The notes under the pieces are model-generated. The model worked only from the letters and a program-made list of their open reading frames with translations, did no database searches and was not told where the DNA came from. Positions 51,874 to 60,724 of a DNA stretch of 64,000 bases are shown here, piece by piece. A program made the translations under genes and the position numbers. Origin of the DNA: Chloracidobacterium sp. (GTDB lineage: Bacteria > Acidobacteriota > Blastocatellia > Chloracidobacteriales > Chloracidobacteriaceae); the NCBI GenBank assembly GCA_025057975.1, contig JANWUV010000003.1, forward strand, positions 1 to 64,000. The letters are read 5' to 3'. Numbering within the stretch: position 1 is the stretch's first letter; every line of letters starts with the position of its first letter.

Positions 51874-52512
51874 ATGGACAACCAGCCCGATTATCAAGCC
51901 GAGTGGGACGCCAGATACCGGAGCGGCTACGGGCTGGGCGAAGCGCCGAACGCCTTCCTCGCCTCGCAGGCGTACCGGTTGCAGCCCGGCTGGAAGGCGC
52001 TAGCCGTCGCCGATGGCGAAGGCCGCAACGGCGTCTGGCTAGCGGAGCAGGGATTAGATGTCTTTTCCGTGGACGTGTCGCCGGTGGCGCAGGATCGAGC
52101 GCGGCAATTGGCGGCGCGGCGCGGCGTCGCCGTCGCGTTTGCATGCGCCGACCTGTTGACTTTGGCGCTTCCTGAAGCCGAGTTTGATGTCGTCGTAGCG
52201 ATTTTTATTCAGTTCGCCGGGCCGCCCGCCCGCGATGAACTCTTTGTCAAGCTCAAGCGCGCGCTCCGGCCCGGCGGGCTGTTTTTGCTGGAAGGCTACC
52301 GAACGGAGCAGTTGAACTACCGTACCGGCGGGCCACCCTGTGTCGAGAACCTCTATACGGAGGAATTCATCCGCACAACTTTCGCCGACTTTGAAGTGTT
52401 GCACTTGGCGTCCCGCGACGCCGTGCTTGAGGAAGGCACGGCGCACCGGGGGATGTCGGCGCTGCTTGACCTTGTCGCCCGCAAGCCAAGTTCACTGATG
52501 GACACCCGTTGA
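51874..52512 (+). CDS. SAM-dependent methyltransferase (TehB/UbiE-type class I)
   Basis: A 212-residue protein, 15 bases after the dehydrogenase. The class-I fold is shown by the degenerate motif I KALAVADGEGRNGVWLAEQG, the acidic ribose-binding VFSVDVSP, and FDVVVAIFIQFAGP and LRPGGLFLLEGY. It lacks a signal peptide. The nearest known families are TehB-like and bacterial thiol methyltransferases. Its stop overlaps the frame leading into the coiled-coil nuclease-like gene. Substrate unknown. Confidence 0.82.
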   Translation: MDNQPDYQAEWDARYRSGYGLGEAPNAFLASQAYRLQPGWKALAVADGEGRNGVWLAEQGLDVFSVDVSPVAQDRARQLAARRGVAVAFACADLLTLALPEAEFDVVVAIFIQFAGPPARDELFVKLKRALRPGGLFLLEGYRTEQLNYRTGGPPCVENLYTEEFIRTTFADFEVLHLASRDAVLEEGTAHRGMSALLDLVARKPSSLMDTR

Positions 52513-52586
52513 CAAAGACGCTACGTTTCCGACACCGGGCGGACAAATCTTGGCGAAGACGCAACCGACCGGCGGGAGCAAGTTGC

Positions 52587-53507
52587 ATGTCCACGGAAGA
52601 GCGTGTCTGGGCGATACTCGAACAGACCTCAAAAGAGATTTCACTACTTTCGTCGGAAATCCGCGAGCTGCGCCACGCGCAGCAGGAGACTGACCGGTTG
52701 CTCCGAGAGTTCATTCAACAGAACGACCGACGGATGGAAGAAACCGACCGGTTGCTCCGAGAGGTCATTCAGGAGAACGCCCGGCGGATGGAAGAAACTG
52801 ACCGGCGATTCAAGGAAACCGAACAGCTCATCGAGAAAAACGCCCGGCAGATTCAAGAAAACAGCCTCCTGGCCAAGGAGTCCAAACGGGAACTCAAGGA
52901 AATCAAACAGCTCATCAAAGAAACGGATCGGCAGCTCAAAGAGACTGACCAGCGGCTCAAAGAGACCGACCGGCAAATTAAAGAGACCGACCGGCAAATC
53001 AAGAAGCTCGGCAAGCAGTTCGGCGACGCCGGCAACAGCTTCGGGCGTTACAATGAAGAGCTGCCGTATCCGTCACTCAAGCGGTTACTCCAGAAACAGC
53101 TTGGGTTTGACTACATCGTACAGCGCCTCGCCATCCAGAAGGGCGTGGACTACCTGGAGTTGGACGCCGCCGCCTTTTCCACGGAAAGGCCCGATACGGC
53201 GTGTATTGTCGAAATCAAGACCCGCTTCGATTCAAAGGCTGTCAAGCGCCTGCTGGATGTGATACGGCGCGCGGCAAGCTTTGATCTGATGTTCGCCGGC
53301 AAGGAGGTTTACGGCATGGCGGCGGCGGTGGACTTCCCGGCGCAAGTTCGTCAGCAATGCCTGAGTACCGGCCTGTACGTGGCGATCATCGCCGATAACT
53401 TGGCCATGCTGGACACGCCGCCCGACTTCAAGCCGCGCCCGTACCTGAGCCGTTCCGACGACGAAACCGCCGCGACGCCAAAAAAATCGCGGCGTAACGC
53501 CGCCTAA
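52587..53507 (+). CDS. Coiled-coil protein with C-terminal PD-(D/E)XK nuclease-like domain (DUF3782-type)
   Basis: A 306-residue protein starting at ATG 52587 with GGGAG upstream. Residues about 20-150 are a long coiled coil with internal repeats: an 18-residue unit ETDRLLREFIQQNDRRME / ETDRLLREVIQENARRME and then heptads KETDRQL, KETDQRL, KETDRQI. The C-terminal half begins LGKQFGDAGNSFGRYNEELP, typical of DUF3782 proteins of cyanobacteria and Chloroflexi, and has E and K of the nuclease core in CIVEIKTRFD near residue 215. Partners and target unknown. Confidence 0.78.
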   Translation: MSTEERVWAILEQTSKEISLLSSEIRELRHAQQETDRLLREFIQQNDRRMEETDRLLREVIQENARRMEETDRRFKETEQLIEKNARQIQENSLLAKESKRELKEIKQLIKETDRQLKETDQRLKETDRQIKETDRQIKKLGKQFGDAGNSFGRYNEELPYPSLKRLLQKQLGFDYIVQRLAIQKGVDYLELDAAAFSTERPDTACIVEIKTRFDSKAVKRLLDVIRRAASFDLMFAGKEVYGMAAAVDFPAQVRQQCLSTGLYVAIIADNLAMLDTPPDFKPRPYLSRSDDETAATPKKSRRNAA

Positions 53508-54219
53508 GCGGTGCCTACGTCCGGCGTTGCTTGCCGCATGGGGCGTCGTCTTGAATGAGCGCGGAAGCCGCTCCGACGACGACGCGCTGATGCTCGCGGC
53601 TATTGTCATCGGACTACCCCTGTGCGGGGTGGTCTGCGCTTGCGCCGCCGTTTTGGGAACAACGCCGCCCACGCCCGACGCCCTGCGTTACAACCGCCGC
53701 GTCCTCGTCTGCGCGAGTCAGCGAGCTTCGACGTTTGGCTACGTCGCGCCGGGCAGGTTGTGTACGCGGTGGTGGCGTGCTGCTTCTGCCGGTCAGCGCG
53801 GCCGGTTTTAGGCTGACGACCGGCGTAGCGTTTTTGGGTTGGCGGCTGAACCTTAAGCCAATCGCTCGCCGTCGTCGCCTACACTTGGCTGCCAGTGGAA
53901 GCGACACGCTTGCGCGCGGTTATGGCTGCCATCACGCTTGCGCCGCCGCCGATGGAGATTGTTTTGCGTGAAGACTGGCTTCCGGCGGCGAGCCTTGCCG
54001 CATGGCTGCCGAAGCGACAACGGCTTTGCTGAACGAAATCGCGCGTTCGGCCGACGCCTTCAGCGTACGTGGTTGGTCTGGTCGGCAATGGGAGAATGCG
54101 CGCTGTGATGCGGGAACGGGGGATGGAGGTTTCATAGCACACTTGCCGAGAGCATGTGGCGAGGCCGATCCGGCCTGCAGCGGCTTCCACGGCGGCGTGT
54201 ACTACATCGTCCGGTTTGG
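53508..54219. pseudogene. Region with interrupted frames, perhaps a decayed membrane-protein gene
   Basis: About 710 bases without an intact gene. Protein-like pieces occur in different plus frames: an exported-looking MLAAIVIGLPLCGVVCACAA (from ATG 53590), FDVWLRRAGQVVYAVVACCF (another frame), and LPVEATRLRAVMAAITLAPP with MEIVLREDWLPAASLAAWLP (third frame, ending 54030). This reads as one gene broken by frameshifts, but I did not recognise the family, so it may also be non-coding. Confidence 0.3.
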
Positions 54220-55692
54220 TCATCCGGCGGCCGTCGGCGCTCCTTCGCGGCGGACAAACGCGCCATGCAAGCCGTAAGGCACCGTCACCGGCAAATGCAA
54301 CCGCGCCACAGGGCCGCGCGCCACATGCCGCGCGTCAAAAACAGCCAAATCACTTGCGCCGCGCTCGGCGTCAAAGACCATCTGAAGCAAATACCCGGCG
54401 TTTTCCTCCGCCGCGCCCGGCGTCGGGACAAACACCGGCTCGCCGACATAGCCCTTGGGCGCAAAGCTATACATTTGCGCCTCTCCCGTTCGCACGTCGT
54501 ACGCTAGAACGCCCTGCAACGGCGCGTTGCCCGTCGGCGCGTCCGCCATCGCCATAAACACCCATCGGTGCGGCAGACCGACCCGCGCCGGATGAACGCT
54601 TGGAAACTCCACGGCGCGCTCCATCAGGCGTTCGCAGCGGGTTTCGCCCGTTGTCAAGTTGATGGTGAAGCGAAAGAGTTGCGATGCAGGGATGTTCTCA
54701 ATGTCAACGTGGCGGTACATCGTCCCCGGCTTCAGCGCGGGGAACGTCTCATAAGCAATCGAATCTACAGTCAGCCACTCACCTGCAAGGTGTGCGTTGA
54801 CGTGGTGAAAAACAAAGCAGGCGTCAGTTTCATAAACGCGCATCCGACCGCCGCTGCGCGGCAGCACCAGCACTTTTGTCGGCCGGTCAGGCTGAAAAAC
54901 AAGGCACTCTGCCGCCCCGCGAAAGCCAAACCAGTACGGAAACGGGTTGACCGTCACCGGATTCTGAAAAAACACGGCGTAGTCGTCCGTCAGGGCGAAA
55001 TCGTGAATGAAGGCGAAGCCCGGCGTCTCCCACCGATGCTGCGACAGGACGGTGAAATCAGCGTCAAGCTCGTACAGGGTGATGGTTGAAGACAGCCCCG
55101 GCTGAATGCCGAAGTTGACCATCCGCCCGGTGCGCCGGTCATAGCGCGGATGCGCCGCAAAGTTGGCGTCGCCGGCCAACGCACCGCCCAAGTCGTCTTC
55201 GCCGATGGTTTCCAGCGTGTGCGGATCGAGCGCATAGGGCTTTCCGCCTTCCCACAACGCCAGCAGCTTCTTGGGCGAGTAGGCGACGTTAGTGTTGGCG
55301 ATGTTTTTGGCGCGCAGGTCAAAGGCGTTCGCCAGCCAGCCGCCGGGCTTTTGCGTTCCGAAGACGCCGCGCTGCAAGAAGCGTCCGGCCTTTTCCTCGG
55401 CGACAAACCCGGCGGTGCGGACGTAGCGGTTCCGAAACCGAACGCGCCCGTCGCCAATAAAGTCAAAGGCGCAAATCATCCCGTCGCCGTCAAAGGGATG
55501 CTGAACGGACTGGCCGCCGCGTTCGAGCAGACCCGGCCCGTTGCGGTAAAGCGTACCGCACAAATCGCGCGGCAGCGCTCCCTCAATGTCATCCAGCCAA
55601 TCGTCGCGTTCTTCGGTCAGCGAGGTGTAGCCGCGTACCCAATCGTCGCGGTTCCAGCGGCGGGTTTCAGGTTGTGGAGCGGGAGCAGCCAT
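54220..55692 (-). CDS. Carotenoid cleavage oxygenase family protein
   Basis: A 490-residue non-haem iron enzyme of the RPE65/CCD family. Landmarks are LPRDLCGTLYRNGPGLLERG, HPFDGDGMICAFDF, and four iron-ligand His candidates in FAAHPRYDRRTGRMVNFG, FAFIHDFALTDDYAVFF, FVFHHVNAHLAGEWLTVDS and the C-terminal VPYGLHGAFV. These enzymes cleave carotenoids to apocarotenals, or apocarotenals to retinal. It starts 26 bases before the end of the HD hydrolase gene, so they are coupled. Substrate unknown; carotenoids are abundant in chlorophototrophs. Confidence 0.9.
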   Translation of the reverse strand: MAAPAPQPETRRWNRDDWVRGYTSLTEERDDWLDDIEGALPRDLCGTLYRNGPGLLERGGQSVQHPFDGDGMICAFDFIGDGRVRFRNRYVRTAGFVAEEKAGRFLQRGVFGTQKPGGWLANAFDLRAKNIANTNVAYSPKKLLALWEGGKPYALDPHTLETIGEDDLGGALAGDANFAAHPRYDRRTGRMVNFGIQPGLSSTITLYELDADFTVLSQHRWETPGFAFIHDFALTDDYAVFFQNPVTVNPFPYWFGFRGAAECLVFQPDRPTKVLVLPRSGGRMRVYETDACFVFHHVNAHLAGEWLTVDSIAYETFPALKPGTMYRHVDIENIPASQLFRFTINLTTGETRCERLMERAVEFPSVHPARVGLPHRWVFMAMADAPTGNAPLQGVLAYDVRTGEAQMYSFAPKGYVGEPVFVPTPGAAEENAGYLLQMVFDAERGASDLAVFDARHVARGPVARLHLPVTVPYGLHGAFVRREGAPTAAG

Positions 55693-56296
55693 GGTTGTCT
55701 TCTAATAGCCGAGATTCGGCTTGGGGCGACGCGCATGATGCGAGACGTTCGAGTTCCGCCACCGTACGTTCAAGTTCGTTGGCGAGCGCGGAAGGCGAAT
55801 CGGCGGCGAAGATTTCTACGAGTGAACGGTAGTACCACAGCGTTCCCTCGCGGCGGCCTTCAAAGCGCGTCCACAGCGCCTCGCCCACCGTACGGTAGTC
55901 AAGCAACATCGTACGCGCGTTGTGTACCTTGTCGGCCAACGAGACGAGGCGCGAGCTTTCGGGAAGCGTCCGCAAGCGGTTCAGATAAGCTTCCTTGCGC
56001 GCCCGCCACGGCGGTTTAGGCGTCTGATCGGTGTCGGTGCAGTCGTCCACGATGGCCGCGACGCGGTCGCCGAAGCGCCGCCGGATTTCCCGGCGGGCGG
56101 CCTCGCCGCCTTGATCCTCAATCGCGTCGTGCAAAAGCGCCGCAATGGCTTGGTCTTCGTCGCCGCCATGTTCCAAGACAAGAGCCGAGACGGAGAGCAG
56201 ATGCGCAATGTAGGGCGTCGCGCCACCCTTGCGCTTTTGGCGGCGGTGCAGCTGATGGGCGAAGACCAACGCCTCATCGTAGCGTTCACTGAGCAT
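55667..56296 (-). CDS. HD-domain phosphohydrolase, RelA/SpoT-like hydrolase type
   Basis: A 209-residue protein starting at ATG 56296 with GGAAGGA upstream. Motifs YIAHLLSVSALVLEHGGDED, the HD pair in AALLHDAIEDQGGEAA, and LADKVHNARTMLLDYR match the small (p)ppGpp/nucleotide-hydrolase branch (Mesh1/SpoT-like HD). No synthetase domain. It may degrade alarmones or a related nucleotide. Its end overlaps the carotenoid oxygenase start by 26 bases. Confidence 0.87.
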   Translation of the reverse strand: MLSERYDEALVFAHQLHRRQKRKGGATPYIAHLLSVSALVLEHGGDEDQAIAALLHDAIEDQGGEAARREIRRRFGDRVAAIVDDCTDTDQTPKPPWRARKEAYLNRLRTLPESSRLVSLADKVHNARTMLLDYRTVGEALWTRFEGRREGTLWYYRSLVEIFAADSPSALANELERTVAELERLASCASPQAESRLLEDNHGCSRSTT

Positions 56297-56428
56297 GCCC
56301 GTATTCCTTCCAAACAGCGGCGAGTGGCGGTGATGACCCACCCAAAGTTTCAGGTTGGCGACAAACCTGCCCCAACTCGAAAGATGAATTCACCAATGTG
56401 AATCCTGCCCCCAGTAAAAACAACGGTC

Positions 56429-57232
56429 TCATCGCTTTTCTGTGAATGAAGCCACAACCCGAAAACCGACGTTATCTATGCGAGAATTGGATGGGAGCGG
56501 ACGACGACCGGGGGCTGGGTGGACCGTCTCTGGTGTGGCATCGTCCGGCGAACTGTCATATGCACCGCCGCACACGAACCCATCGGCGCACCATTCCCAG
56601 ACGTTGCCTGTCATGTCGTGAAGACCAAAGCCGTTGGGTGATTTGCCACCCACCGGTTGAGGCTTGCCAAGCGAATTCCCGCTGTGCCAACTCTGTGCGT
56701 CGCGGTTGAAACCAATGCTGGCCGCTGCCTTCCACTCCTCTATGGAGGGCAGCCGATACGTTACCGGTCGGTCGCGTTCCGCCGCGTTGAGCCGGTTGAG
56801 GAACTCGCGGATGTCGTCCAGCGAGACGTTGGTTACAGGTAAGTCACGACCCTGATGACGGCTTGGGTTGAAGCCCATGAGTTTTTGCCACTGCGCTTGC
56901 GTCACCTCGTACCGGCTGAAGTAGAGCGCCCGCCCAGCGATGGGTACGGGAATCATTTCCATATCAATCAGACTTGCCAGAAAGGGTCGGGGAGGTTGCT
57001 CAGACGATGTGAGTATCACCGGTTTTGGGCGCTTGGCTCGCGCCGAGGTTTGCCGGTTAGGCCGGCTGGAAGGCGCTTTAGGTTTCCCAGATTTGAAGGG
57101 ATTGTCTCCCTGCAGAACGGCGCCGGCCACCGGCCGCCAAAACAACAGCGCCGCGAGAAGGCAAAGGACTCCAACCGCCTGAACATTGGTGAAAACCGGG
57201 CGTCTGCAAGCCGTGCGGTGCGGCGGCGTCAC
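56429..57232 (-). CDS. Membrane FGE-sulfatase-like domain protein
   Basis: A 267-residue protein starting at GTG 57232 with GGAGGG eight bases upstream; the start overlaps the kinase stop by four bases. A hydrophobic helix (AVGVLCLLAALLFWRPVAGA) near residues 18-38 may be a signal anchor. The FGE-like fold is seen in RYEVTQAQWQKLMGFNPSRH, LPSIEEWKAAASIGFN, GFGLHDMTGNVWEWCADGFV and GFRVVASF. Catalytic cysteines of true FGE are missing. Third FGE-like module of the window and co-transcribed with the kinase fusion. Confidence 0.85.
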   Translation of the reverse strand: MTPPHRTACRRPVFTNVQAVGVLCLLAALLFWRPVAGAVLQGDNPFKSGKPKAPSSRPNRQTSARAKRPKPVILTSSEQPPRPFLASLIDMEMIPVPIAGRALYFSRYEVTQAQWQKLMGFNPSRHQGRDLPVTNVSLDDIREFLNRLNAAERDRPVTYRLPSIEEWKAAASIGFNRDAQSWHSGNSLGKPQPVGGKSPNGFGLHDMTGNVWEWCADGFVCGGAYDSSPDDATPETVHPAPGRRPLPSNSRIDNVGFRVVASFTEKR

Positions 57233-59166
57233 AGCTGTCGCCCTCCGTTCGGAAGGTCCTTGACGCAGCGAAAGCCGAGCGCCGGATCGCGTGTGTCAGG
57301 CGGCACCTGCGTTCGCTTCGTCGCCGTTGCATACTCCCGCGACAGCGAAAAGGCTCCGCCGCGTACAATCTTGGCCTTGGTCTCCGGCTTGTAGGCGCTC
57401 CCCGGATAAGATTTGTCATCCGAGGCCGTCCATTCGGCGACGTTGCCGGCTAGGTCGAGTACGCCTTCCGGCGTCGCGCCGGTGGGGTAGTTGCCAACTG
57501 CTTTGGGGCGTCCGAGGTTGCTTTCCTTGATGTTGAGGCGGCGCAGGTCAAACTGATTGCCCCACGGATATAGTCGCCCTTCAACACCCCGCGCCGCCAT
57601 TTCCCACTCCTCTTCCGTCGGTAGGCGCTTGCCGGCCCAAGCGGCGTAGTCGCACGCATCCTGCCAAGAAACATTGACGACGGGGTAGTTGGCCATCCCA
57701 GCCGGGTAGGACCCGTCCACCCAGTCCGGTGGCGCCGGATGCTGCGTCGCCTTGATAAACGCCTCATACTCCGCGTTGGTGACTTCGTGCTTGTCTATGA
57801 AAAACGGCCTGACGGTGACAACGTGACTTGGTTTTTCCGAAGGGTGCTCGGCGTCGTCCCGGCCCATGCGAAACGTCCCGCCGGCAATAAAGACCATACC
57901 CGCTGGCGCTGGCGGGGACGACACCGGCGGCGGTGTGGGCGTCGCTTTGTTTGGCGTATCGTCGGTTGATTTTTTCTTGTCCGGCGGACTGTTGGACTTC
58001 ACGGTCACCGAACGCTGGCTGGGCGTCGGCGCAAGCAACCACCACGCCGTCACGCCGGCTGCCGTCAGCAGGAGGAATCCCCCAACAGCAGCAAGCAGCG
58101 GCGCGAACAGCTTTGACGAACCCACCTTCTGTGCGCCGCCTTGTTGCGCCTGAAGGTTTTGGATAATGTCCGTCACGCCGCCGGCCGGTGTTGGACTTAC
58201 CGATGGATTGGATGGAACCAACGGTAAGGTCGGCGGCAAAAGCGTCGGTAATAAGCTGGCGGAAAGCGGCGGCAACGGCGCTGCGTTGGAAGAGGACGAC
58301 CCGAGAGCGTACACCGTTGGGTCAATGCCGCCACCAGCCGATGCGTCGCTGCTCAGCGCTGCCTGGATCGCCATTGCAAAGTCACGCGCGGTTTGGTAGC
58401 GGTCGCGGTCGCTACGGCGGACGGCGATATCAAGCGTCGCCGCCAGCGCCGGGCGAATCTGCGGTGCGGCCGCTCGCCATGTCACTTCACCGCTGATTGG
58501 GTTCACCAGTTCGCGCGGATGCCGTCCGGTCGCTAACGTAATCGCCGTCATCCCCAGCGCGTAAATGTCGCTGGCGAAGGTTGGCCGTCCAGCGGCTTGC
58601 TCCAGCGGCATGTAACCGCTTGTGCCGGCCATAATCGTATTACCGGCTCCGGTACTTTCGGGCGCGGTGATTTCCTTGACGACGCCGAAATCAATCAGCA
58701 CCGGCTGACCTGTGGCGCGGCGGAGCATAATGTTGTCCGGCTTGATGTCGCGGTGAATGACGGGCGTGGGAAGCGTGTGAATGTAATCCAAAATACGCAG
58801 CGTCCCTAGCAGAATCGAAACCAGCGCAGCTTCCGATTGCGGCCCTTCGCGCCGCAGCTTCTGCGTCAGTGTTTCACCGTCAATCCACTCCTGAACAAGG
58901 TAGTACTCCTCGCCCTCGGTGAAGTAGGCGTAAAGCTCCGGGATTCCGCCCTGTGAACCACGCCCTAGCTTTTCAAGCAGTATCGCCTCACGCTTGAAGC
59001 GCTCTCGCACTATATGAGCTAGCTGCGGGTCATGATTCCAAGTTAAGTGCTTGATGACGCAGCGCCGGTTTGACGGAGAATGGGTGTCTTCCGCCAGGTA
59101 AGTCCTGCCGAACGCGCCGCTCCCCAGTTCTTGCAACAGCCGGTACTGATTCTTGAGAAGCGCCAT
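57229..59166 (-). CDS. Hanks-type Ser/Thr protein kinase fused to a C-terminal FGE-sulfatase-like domain
   Basis: A 645-residue membrane protein starting at ATG 59166. Kinase domain residues about 8-270: P-loop LGSGAFGRTYLAED, VIKHL lysine, HRDIKPDNIMLR, DFG in LIDFGVVKE, and DIYALGMTAITLATGRHP. A Ser/Pro-rich linker and one membrane helix near residues 350-370 (AVGGFLLLTAAGVTAWWLLA) lead outward to an FGE-like module (GMVFIAGGTFRMGRDDAEHP, FFIDKHEVTNAEYEAFI, RLPTEEEWEMAARGVEG, KIVRGGAFSLSR). The kinase looks active; the outside module may be a sensor. Followed immediately by a separate FGE-like gene. Confidence 0.92.
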   Translation of the reverse strand: MALLKNQYRLLQELGSGAFGRTYLAEDTHSPSNRRCVIKHLTWNHDPQLAHIVRERFKREAILLEKLGRGSQGGIPELYAYFTEGEEYYLVQEWIDGETLTQKLRREGPQSEAALVSILLGTLRILDYIHTLPTPVIHRDIKPDNIMLRRATGQPVLIDFGVVKEITAPESTGAGNTIMAGTSGYMPLEQAAGRPTFASDIYALGMTAITLATGRHPRELVNPISGEVTWRAAAPQIRPALAATLDIAVRRSDRDRYQTARDFAMAIQAALSSDASAGGGIDPTVYALGSSSSNAAPLPPLSASLLPTLLPPTLPLVPSNPSVSPTPAGGVTDIIQNLQAQQGGAQKVGSSKLFAPLLAAVGGFLLLTAAGVTAWWLLAPTPSQRSVTVKSNSPPDKKKSTDDTPNKATPTPPPVSSPPAPAGMVFIAGGTFRMGRDDAEHPSEKPSHVVTVRPFFIDKHEVTNAEYEAFIKATQHPAPPDWVDGSYPAGMANYPVVNVSWQDACDYAAWAGKRLPTEEEWEMAARGVEGRLYPWGNQFDLRRLNIKESNLGRPKAVGNYPTGATPEGVLDLAGNVAEWTASDDKSYPGSAYKPETKAKIVRGGAFSLSREYATATKRTQVPPDTRDPALGFRCVKDLPNGGRQL

Positions 59167-59211
59167 GCCGCCGCCCTGCACGCTTGCTAAGCAAAGTGAC
59201 AGCTTTCGGTT

Positions 59212-60567
59212 TTACAACGCGAATAGAAAAACGGCAAGCATCGCCCCACTCAGCGTACAGGCGAAGTTGACAGCTTCATTGTCGAGATAACCGGCGTTTT
59301 CAGCCGTCGCGCCAAGCAGACTGTCCACAAGGTTGCCGACCATCCCGCCAACGGCGATGCACCAGACGGCGCGATGGAGATTAGCGTCCACGGCAAGGTA
59401 GGCAAGCGCGCCGAAGCCGACGGCGGTCGCCAGTCCCGTCGCCAAGCCAACCAAAGACACTGCGCCGTTGTCGCCGACGCGCGCTGGCCGCAACGAAACG
59501 ATGGAGTAAGGCGTCCCTCCATAAACGCGCCCAATTTCACCGGCGACGGTATCTGAAGCGGCGGCGGCGAATGCGCCCAGCACGGCGACGGCGAAGAGGT
59601 CAGGGCGTGGCGTCAGCACGACAAACGGCGCGCACACCGCCGCAACGCCTGCGTTCGCCACGGCGTTGCGCCACGTACGAATCTCCTGCGCCGCTTTTTT
59701 GGCGCGTTTTTGCTCGTAGCCAATTTTCGAGGCGACCGTTCCGACGATGAAAAAAGCCATGAGCCCGGCGACACCTAGCCCGCCAAGCGCAGCGTAGAGG
59801 ACGAAGGTAAACACCGCCCCGGTTATCGCCCCTGACCAGTCCACCGACTTGGTGGCGCGGGCAAGTAGCGCCAAAACGACCGCAAGGCTGGCGGCGATGG
59901 GCGTTCGCGCCGCAACCGCTGTCTGCGCTGCGTACCAAGCGTTGATGTCAATCTGCGCCGCCAACCACAGCACGAGCGCGGCGGCACCGGCGACAAGCGG
60001 GTTGTCGCAGATGTCGTAAGGCAACGACTCCAGCAGCGCCGCGACGACCGCCGCCGCTAACACCACCAGCGCCAGACCCGAGGGCGTAAATGGATGTCCA
60101 CCCACCACCAACACCGTGGCGAGCGTCCCCAGCCAACCAAACAGAATGAACCCCAGCGTCCCGAACAGGCTTTTGCGCGGATTCCACCACAGACGCGGCC
60201 CACGCAACCCCTGCCCGCAAACAACCGCCATGCCGTCGCCGTAGGCCATCATTGCCCAGCCGCCCGCGACAATCCACAAATCATTTGGGAACAACAGCGT
60301 GAGCGCCACGACTGCCGCCGGATAGGCGATGACGCCGACGGAGTATCCTTGCGCCTGTTCGTGAGCTCGAAGCAGGCTGGGCATCCACTTGGGCAGAACC
60401 CAGGCCAAGGCAAGGCCCGACAAACCCATCAGGAGCGTTTGCCAGAACGACACGACGACCAGTGCAAAAAGGCCCATACCGACATGCACCAATCGCCGCC
60501 GGGTCTCCGAACTATCCACTGCACTGGCCGGCAGCGCCGCGCGCCAAGGATGGTCAAAAACTTCCAT
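59212..60567 (-). CDS. Fusion of phytol kinase (VTE5-like) and phytyl-phosphate kinase (VTE6/DUF92-like) domains
   Basis: A 451-residue integral membrane protein. ATG 60567 (MEVFDHPWRAALPASA) has AAGAGAG upstream. Residues about 20-215 match the phytol/dolichol/farnesol kinase family: RRRLVHVGMGLFALVVVSFW, YGDGMAVVCGQ and RKSLFGTLGFILFGW. Residues about 235-451 match DUF92/VTE6: RATKSVDWSGAITGAVFTF, GTVASKIGYEQKRAKKAAQE, TWRNAVANAGVAAVCAPFV, SDTVAGEIGRVYGGTPYSIVS, GDNGAVSLVG and VGNLVDSLLGATAEN. Together they could convert phytol, or geranylgeraniol or farnesol, in two steps to the diphosphate used for chlorophyll tails and quinones. Substrate is inferred. Confidence 0.85.
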   Translation of the reverse strand: MEVFDHPWRAALPASAVDSSETRRRLVHVGMGLFALVVVSFWQTLLMGLSGLALAWVLPKWMPSLLRAHEQAQGYSVGVIAYPAAVVALTLLFPNDLWIVAGGWAMMAYGDGMAVVCGQGLRGPRLWWNPRKSLFGTLGFILFGWLGTLATVLVVGGHPFTPSGLALVVLAAAVVAALLESLPYDICDNPLVAGAAALVLWLAAQIDINAWYAAQTAVAARTPIAASLAVVLALLARATKSVDWSGAITGAVFTFVLYAALGGLGVAGLMAFFIVGTVASKIGYEQKRAKKAAQEIRTWRNAVANAGVAAVCAPFVVLTPRPDLFAVAVLGAFAAAASDTVAGEIGRVYGGTPYSIVSLRPARVGDNGAVSLVGLATGLATAVGFGALAYLAVDANLHRAVWCIAVGGMVGNLVDSLLGATAENAGYLDNEAVNFACTLSGAMLAVFLFAL

Positions 60568-60724
60568 CACGCGCACTCTCTTGAACAAGGAAAAAGGCAG
60601 GGGGACACGCTTGCCGCCTGCCTTCAACCTACTGAAACCGGCGTCCGCCGAGCAAACCGTTTTTAAAACGCTGTTTTACATGCGGTCGGCGCCGGATGCC
60701 TGACGAAAAAGGTCAACTGGAAAG

